A stretch of DNA of 64,000 nucleotides, from the NCBI GenBank assembly GCA_021464415.1, contig CM038471.1, positions 11,125,386 to 11,189,385 of the forward strand, in the 5' to 3' direction. Under the pieces are notes generated by a model. The model was not told the DNA's origin, did no database searches, and was given only the letters and a program-made list of their open reading frames with translations. The DNA is from Lonicera japonica. Taxonomy: Eukaryota > Streptophyta > Magnoliopsida > Dipsacales > Caprifoliaceae. Shown here one piece after another: positions 57,449 to 64,000 of the stretch (positions within the stretch are counted from its first letter, which is position 1; each line of letters starts with the position of its first letter). Both the position numbers and the translations under genes were made by a program.

Positions 57449-57800
57449 TTCTCCTCTTAAAACAGAAAAAAAAAAAAAAAAATTTTAAAAAAAAAATATA
57501 ATGGCAAACAACCGACTTTTGAAAAATTGAACGGCAGCCACAAAAAAATTGGAAACTGTGCCTCCCAAATTAAAGAACAATGGCTGCGGCATTAAAAATT
57601 TGTGCTTGCTGTATGCAATAATAATAATGATAAGACCTTATATATATAATTGAAGCAACAGCAACAGTAGTCACATTAAAGCACAAAATTGTGAAAACAC
57701 AAATCACAAATCACAGATCTAATCATGTATATACAAAAGCAGATCCAAGCAAATATATATATATATATATACGTGATTATGTATGAAGACCAATCTATAT

Positions 57801-57814
57801 CGCTCTGATACCAA
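57801..57814 (-). other. Copia primer-binding site
   Basis: The minus strand reads TTGGTATCAGAGCG right after the LTR end ..TTACA. It is complementary to the 3' end of tRNA-Met. Confidence 0.9.
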
Positions 57815-58140
57815 TGTAAGAAAATTAATACAAGTATGCGTACCTGTATACACAGCGGAAATAATATTGAATCTTGTGAAATTGCCCTTACGATACTCAC
57901 GTTCGTGTATTGTTACTCGAACAGCTATCACTATGTCCACAGCTTCAAGTGCTCTCTACAAGGAACCCTAGAATGTGCTCGAGAAGAGGTGACGGCTGCC
58001 TCTAATTATGTTGTTTATTATGTGTATTTATTTAGGTCTAAAGACCTAAATATATATCATTAGGCATAAAGGATTTTAAAATCCTAAGGCCCACTATCGG
58101 TGTCCCTATTGGGCTAAACCAACATGCCCAAAAACCAACA
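57815..58140 (-). repeat. Copia 5' LTR
   Basis: TGTAAGAAAATTAATACAAG to AAAAACCAACA, 326 bp, adjacent to the PBS. Confidence 0.92.
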
Positions 58141-58145
58141 GCAAT

Positions 58146-58310
58146 GTTTCCCATTGCAAGAACCTTTCAAAGTTCTATTTGAATGAGTAATCAAAAAACC
58201 AATCCAATGCGCAACAAACTTTAGAAAACAGTCAGTTTTTTGGTGCTTCAAAGCCCAAATATGTTTCGAAATTCAATGCCCAAAACAGAGAAAATTCTTT
58301 AGAACTATTA
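58146..58310 (+). pseudogene. LINE ORF1-like remnant, right part
   Basis: Directly after the target-site duplication the LINE frame resumes (VSHCKN), completing the split zinc knuckle with its last Cys. The expected His is Arg. Further downstream the similarity fades. Confidence 0.6.
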
Positions 58311-58980
58311 ATTTATTTTTCATACATCCGTTATTTCATTCGAGAAAAGAGAGAGAGAGAGAGAGGGGGGGGCATGCTTGCACTAGTATTGGGTGAAGTT
58401 AGGATTTTGTTTCTCGGTTCTATTCATGATTAAGGCAAATCCACATTCTTAAAGTATTTTCAATTCAAGTCAAACTTAATTAGTCAAAAAAATAGTCAAG
58501 CCTTAATTCTAAAGCTTTAATTGATTGTCTAATTTTAATAAAATTTATATATTCATAGCTATTATTTTGACTAGGGATGTATGACACTGATTGGAACAAT
58601 AAAATCGAACGGATTTTGGTCGATCTTTATTACTTAAATATATTGTACACTTTGGTCTAAAAAAAGAGAACGATGAAGTAAAAAGATCACAAAAAATATA
58701 TGCAACGATGAAGGGAAAAAAATTGTAGGTTAAATTGAAATATTAGGGTGCCTTCAAAACACATGACCTAATTATATAAATTACTTTGTTTTTATAAAAG
58801 GGTATTTAAATTAAAATATTGGGGTACTTTTATCAGCACCCAAAAGTTTTTCTCAGCTGGAAATTAATTTTTATAGTTCCGGGCCTTTGTTTAATCAAGC
58901 TCCTAATAGTTTTTTTGGGCAATCATTGTCTTTCCAAAACACCCTTGCTAAAATTCCCAGCAGCGGGCCTTTCCTCTCTC
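58311..58980. other. Intergenic DNA with (GA)n
   Basis: A short GA microsatellite (58,345-58,363) followed by a G run. Nothing else recognised. Confidence 0.5.
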
Positions 58981-61485
58981 AAGATCAATCCCAAGATCAA
59001 TCAACAAATAAGAATACAAGAAAATAATGAGCTTGAGTTAGAAAGATATAACCAAATGAGCCAATTGACGTTTTGTTTACACGGTTCGATTGTTTAGATC
59101 ATATGTCTGCACCCGAGTAGTGCCCCCGAGAAATTCCACTAAACCGATTTTCTTATAGGTGAAAATCAAATCTCTACAAGTGTAATTGTCTCACTACACT
59201 CCACAAATGTTGTTCTTCTCAATACACTAAACACAAGAAGCTCTCTTGCTAGTTTATGAGATAAACCTCTTACAATTTGATAATAAAAGTGATTTGGTGA
59301 TGCACACCAATGATACAATAGCTCTAAAATGTATTTAAAGATTATAAATAAAGCTCACACTAGAGTTATCAAATTTAATCAAGATTTACAACTTAATGAA
59401 GATTGATTGATCAAAACAAATGACTTGAATCTTTTGATAATGAAGATTGATGAAGAATATAAGTAAGAATGATTAAAAAGTAGTTCAAATGTGTCCTAAA
59501 AGTCTAATATATAGTTCCAAAGATCATATAGCCGTTTGAGAGAGTTGGTACAAGTTTGGTGTCAAAAATGGTAAAAAAATTAAAAATTCAACAGCTAGTT
59601 TCTGAGCCATCAGTCGACTGCATCAGTCGACTGATGGGCATTGTCCTGCCAGTCAAAATCTCAATTTTTAGACTTTTTTAATGTAGCTCCAAATTTAATT
59701 TTAATGCTTACAATAGGTCAAAAACATGTTCCTAAAACACCTATTTCTGGGAGATCTCAAAATATGCTCTTTTGAATTTAATATGAATTTATTTTGAAAA
59801 TTGATTTTTATAAAATGATATTTTCAAAGGTTTTTCAAATTAAACTTAATTTGGGTTAATCTTTCAATGCTATACGAATATGTATGAGATATATGATTGA
59901 TCAACCAAGAAAATTTACATTAAAACTTAAACACTCACTCACGTAGAGATTTAATGAGTTTTCGAGTGCTTAGATCAATTCTTCGGTTCTTCACTTGTTC
60001 TTTGACTTTGATCTTGATATTCATGAATTACATTGCTAGCATATGTGATGAGATGGATCTTCTTAGTCTTGGACAATGCATTGTTGACTTGATCGAATGG
60101 AGTTTTAATGATCCTTGTAATGTGGCATGCTTCCTTTGTTATTATTAAAATATGATTAAAGCATTCAATGTAACACCCCGTGGTTCAAAACAGGGTGCAA
60201 AGTAGGCCCATTGCAAATTCTAGTCATTCGGTAGCACTTCGGTAGAGCGCTGTCTTCGGCGAATTTCTGGAAAGAATCTATCCATAATTTGAGAAAACTT
60301 CCTCTTAGAAAGTTGTAAGTCTTTGAAATACCTTTTCGTGGACATAAAGATCGCCTCAATCAGAGTTCCGAACGAAAAGTTATGGCTAAAACAAAAATAG
60401 TGCTCCAAGGTCCAAAAATTAAAGCGCGGACCGGTATGGCGTTTTTAGCATACCGGTCCGGCACCAAAATTTTGGGAAAATTAACCCCTGCGGACCAGTA
60501 TTGGGTATAACTATTTTCACCGACTTAAGCACGTTTCTAAGCCATTTATATACCTTTTTCACCCTAACTTCGACCCAATCTCTTCCATACTCCTTTAGAG
60601 AATTCTAGAGGGCTCTAGAGAGAGAAAGAGAGAGATTTCTACGCATTTCTTATCTCCGATTGAAGAATCAAAGCTTCAAATCAATCAAACATCATTATTC
60701 TTCACTATTCATCATCTTCTACCTTGATTTTCTTCTAGAAAAACTCAAGAATGAGCTTTCGCTACGCGAGTTGGGGAGTTTTGTTATTCTAAGGACGTGG
60801 TGACGCGAGAGCTTGAGAATTTCACCGAACGGAGCTTCGGGTATGGATTGATGTCTATGGTTAAGGTATGGGAAGTATTTCATATGCATTCCGTACGCTC
60901 TAGAGCTATTATTTGATATCCATATTTTTGTATTCATATTGTGTTGCTTATTCATTGGCTCCGTGACATGTTTGTTGATATTAATTGGTATATATGATGT
61001 GTTTGGCTGGATTGCTTTGGTGATTGATTGGTACATGTTTAAGTACACCTATCGGGGATTTGCCAACATTCCAACAGCCCAGTTTGCAATGTCTGCGGAG
61101 AGGGCGTGGGTGAGGTGAGGGATGAATTGGTATGGTGGTACTTGGCATGTAGCCATGAGAGAGCCGGGTATGAGGCCTTGTATGGTGATGGGCTTATGCA
61201 TGTATGTGTATTTGTTATTGTTCTATTGATTCTACAGATTCATTTTTATCCTCTGTATACGGTATACGGTTTACTTCCCCATACATGTTTTTCATCTACA
61301 AGTGGTCGCGGTGAGGACGCGGGATGGGACGGTGAGAGTTCGTGGGAGAACTTTAGAGATAGTTTTAGTTTGATAAAGGATTTTCCGTTGTATTTAGGAA
61401 ATCTATTGTAATTTGTTATGATTTGAATTTTATTTATTCATTTCTTATCGCCCCCAAGGGCGGGGCGTTACATTCAAGGTCAACA
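58980..61485 (-). mobile_element. Large-LTR family, copy 4, split by a nested LTR
   Basis: The left part (from about 58,980, family 3' end missing) matches copy 1 and copy 2 through the CGGTTCGATTG block, the TATA-like CTATATATTAG near 59,505 and palindromes ATCAGTCGACTG (59,611-59,636). It is interrupted at 60,168. Its last bases (GGTCAACA, 61,478-61,485) lie beyond the nested LTR. Confidence 0.8.
60169..61472 (+). mobile_element. Nested solo LTR with TTCAA TSD (1,304 bp)
   Basis: Starts TGTAACACCCCGTGG and ends GGGCGGGGCGTTACA, flanked by TTCAA on both sides (60,164-60,168 and 61,473-61,477). A TATA-like TTTATATACC at 60,545 (plus) is followed by a GA-rich leader. The TGTAACACCCC ends are common in chromovirus-type gypsy LTRs (inference). 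Confidence 0.9.
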
Positions 61486-61794
61486 AAGTGTACATTAATT
61501 CGGCCCAAGTCAAACGAGTACTTGTGTAGTATCTCGTTACATGTCATGTACGTAAGTGTTGGGTTAAAAAAAATAAAAAGTCAAACAACTATTTTCGACC
61601 CCATCATCAACGATGGATGAGAGCCAAACGTCCACTCTTATAGTGTAGGGAATGGAAATTCATAAGCCTAATCTCAACTCTCTACCTACATTTCGATTTG
61701 TAGAGTTTCAGAGAAGGATGAAGGGTTGTCAAGTACGCAATAAGAATAGAAATGGCATTAGATTGATCTTCATCTTCCAAGGCCTGGGTGATTG

Positions 61795-61935
61795 AATCTG
61801 TTGAAGGTGGAAAGTGATGGAATGGGGAGGAGGGAGAGGGGTTAAGTGGAAGGTGTTGGTAGGGGTAGAGGAGGAGGAGGAGTGGAAGGTATTAGTGGGG
61901 CCGAGGGGAGGAGGAGAGGGGTGGTGCTGGAGAAG
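61795..61935. repeat. Purine-rich strand-asymmetric tract
   Basis: The plus strand is almost wholly G/A (GGAGGAGG, GGAAGGTGTTGG, GGGGAGGAGG), without a clear repeat unit. It is not part of a recognised gene. Confidence 0.7.
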
Positions 61936-62359
61936 AACATATTTTTATTTCAATTTTCTAGATGTATGTCATTTAAAAACTTAAAAACAATTTTTTATCT
62001 CAGAGACTAATTTATTTAAATAATAAAAACATACAAGAATAAATTTGCAACGCTCGTATATTGCACGAATTTACATACTTGTGTTAGGTAATAACCATAC
62101 CCAAAGTATTTAGCATTCAAATAAAAAGAAAGAAAACATTGCCTTAAATTTGGACAAGGAGGATTCACCCTCCTGCAAACACACTATTAAAATTGCACTG
62201 AGAAGGAGATTGATATGTATTATGATAAACACTTACAAATACATTTTACATTAATCAATTTGAGAGACAGATACATTTGACTCTATAAAAGTAAATCTAC
62301 AAAGGACAGAGTATAATTAATTATTCCTTTTTATTTTATTTTTGAAAAAAAAGAAAAAT

Positions 62360-63590
62360 ACAGTTAAACCTCTATAAATTAATAGTTTCAAGCAGGGGTG
62401 CTCACAGTTCGGTTACCAAACCGACATGGTCGGTTACCGAACCGACATGGTCAGTTCTACAAAATTAAAAATCGTAACCGAACAGCCAAGGTCGGTTTAC
62501 CAAAATTCGGTTGTACCGAATTGGTCCAATCTAAAATACACCAAAATAGCAAAATCCACAGCAAAACATAGTAACACACAGCAAAACCCATGAGGGAAAG
62601 GAGCTTCATATTCAATATTTCACAAACATCATCATTAGAGGCTTGGAGGGTATGGCGACGACTCGGCGAGGGGTGGGGACTGTGGAGTGGAAGTGTGGAA
62701 CTATCGGAGTGCGGGAGTGGGAGTGGGAGTGGTCTTGCCTTCTTGTGGTGTGTGGAAGAGACTAAGAGAGTGAGAGAAACTGAGAAGAGAAACTGAGAGT
62801 GAATGGTGAGAGAAACTAAGAGATTAGGAGAATGAATTATTTTAGTTGTTTATAATTTTCATCCTTCAAGTTAAGAGGGTAATACACTAACACTAATATT
62901 TATATGAAATAATACATATGGTCGGTCAGTGTTAACTGAAAGTACAAGAATTGGAAACCGCTTCCGCAACCGCATATGGTCGGTAACCGAATCAACAATA
63001 ATTGATACAAAACGATTGGTTGGTTTACCGACCGGAAATAGTCGGTTCGGTTGGGTATTCTGTTCGCGGTAAGAAAATGCCACCCTTATTTTCAAAACAT
63101 AAAAAAAATCCATAATTTCAAGAATATTAAATAATCAATAAATCTATAAATCAAGTCATTATTTCTTTTCTTTTTCTTTTTTTTATAAATATTGTACATG
63201 GTATTTAGTTTCTCGTTTAGCTAACTATACTATAATCAAGTAAAATTTAAGAATCTATTGGTCGAGTTCCATTACTCAAAAGTCATAAGTAGATTTTACT
63301 ATACTCAAAAAGTTATAGTAACACAACTTGTCATACATGTAACAATGGTTTCTCATTTCAAATGATGAAAAAAATCAACAATGATACATGAAATACAAAA
63401 AGCATTATGTATTATAAAATTATTAATTTATATATTACATAAGACTTATATGAAGTTTTTATAATGTATTATCTTATAAATTTAACGAATTATTAATTTA
63501 CAACATTATCTTAAGCTGGGACTGGTAAAAAATATTATTTAATCGATGCTATTAATTAATCGGGCATTAAATTATCGAGGTTCTACATTA
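62360..63590. mobile_element. MITE interrupted by a hAT-like element
   Basis: The left end CAGTTAAACCTCTATAAATT (62,361) and the right end, inverted (TAGAACCTCGATAATTTAAT, about 63,590), are the ends of a common plant MITE type. The inside contains the hAT-like element 62,393-63,088. The outer target-site duplication was not resolved. Confidence 0.5.
62393..63088. mobile_element. Non-autonomous hAT-like element nested in the MITE
   Basis: Left end CAGGGGTGCTCACAG; the right end inverted is TAAGGGTGGCATTTTC. Flanks GTTTCAAG and TTTTCAAA match at six of eight bases. The interior has many CGGTTACCGA-type words near both ends. No transposase. Confidence 0.6.
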
Positions 63591-63938
63591 CCTAAGTAAA
63601 ATGAAAGGAAAAAAAGAGGAAAAACTTGAGACAATAAAAAAATTGTAAGAGATTGAAGGAAGCATTAAACGTAGGTATAGGAAACGAAATTAAGGAGGTA
63701 GTAAAAGTTACCTGCTTAATATATATAATAAATAGGAAAGAGAAGGTAGTTGCACTTGTAGCATTGTAACTTTACCCACCTCTGCACATTTTTCAAAAAT
63801 CTACTTCTTCATAATCATCCTTTCATAATCATCCTTGAATAGTAGACGTATCCCCCACTTTTTCACCACCACTATCTGTGGACTCAATGATCTCATACCT
63901 ACCTCAGTTTCATCTTGCTTGTACCAACGGGATTCATT

Positions 63939-64000
63939 ATGGAAACCGTAGACGAAGTAAACTTCGCAGCCCATAATTGTATGCTCCGGGCAAGTAATGT
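63939..64000 (+). CDS. Possible first exon, truncated by the window end
   Basis: ATG at 63,939 opens METVDEVNFAAHNCMLRA, and a candidate donor CAA|GTAATG lies at about 63,994. A TC-rich leader precedes it. Codon use looks gene-like, but 20 codons do not identify a family. It may be chance. Confidence 0.3.
   Translation, partial: METVDEVNFAAHNCMLRASN

Larger units (their letters stand above)
51102..58140 (-). mobile_element. Complete Ty1/copia retrotransposon, decayed
   Basis: This 7,039-bp element has two 326-bp LTRs, target-site duplication GCAAT on both sides (51,097-51,101 and 58,141-58,145), and a PBS next to the right LTR. On the minus strand its domains run gag, protease, integrase, RT and RNase H. 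Integrase before RT is the copia order. The LTRs differ at about 18 of 326 positions by eye, so it is not recent. Frames are broken by several lesions. Confidence 0.93.

Overview
This window is AT-rich nuclear DNA of a flowering plant. The main host gene is a TIR-NB-ARC-LRR (TNL) disease-resistance gene with plant-type introns. TNLs are common in eudicots and absent from grasses, so a eudicot is likely. The rest is mostly transposable elements (TEs) and one old pararetrovirus copy, as in a heterochromatic or resistance-cluster region. I see no complete, undamaged protein-coding gene.

Layout. 1-2,826: broken Ty3/gypsy gag with primer-binding site, gypsy RT/RNase H debris, and a MITE end. 3,200-9,370: a modular cluster of direct and inverted repeats around an LTR-like block. 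9,868-10,267: a MITE. 10,696-16,215: five-exon TNL pseudogene with a frameshift, a premature stop and an altered MHD motif. 16,290-18,434: two repeat elements. 18,705-22,570: two long LTRs of one family, each followed by a polypurine tract. 22,650-30,330 (minus): decayed endogenous caulimovirid with movement, coat, zinc-knuckle, protease, RT and RNase H regions, a viral-type TATA promoter, and an inserted 5S-rRNA-derived (Cassandra-like) LTR. 30,900-33,100: gypsy and LTR debris. 33,158-34,208: hAT-like element with a perfect 8-bp target-site duplication (TSD). 34,217-41,200: mostly non-coding with small tandem repeats. 41,319-43,636: two 5' exons of a possible ankyrin-protein gene, with a solo LTR in the intron. 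46,695-48,496: solo LTR. 51,102-58,140: complete but mutated Ty1/copia element inserted in a LINE ORF1 remnant. 58,980-61,485: LTR with a second solo LTR nested inside. 62,360-63,590: MITE carrying a nested hAT-like element. 63,939-64,000: possible first exon running off the window.

Most of the structure comes from nested insertion. Seven elements are dated relative to their host sequence by matching TSDs: ACTTT, ATTTT, TTCAA, GCAAT, CAATGAAC, TAAATAAA, and the near-match CAAGG/CAATG. Several catalytic motifs of the TEs and the viral copy carry G-to-A or C-to-T changes, as expected for old methylated, silenced copies. The features most worth follow-up are the 5S-derived hairpin element inside the viral copy, the palindrome array in the U3 of the large LTR family, the minisatellite leader of the copia element, and the 3.2-9.4 kb inverted modular cluster.
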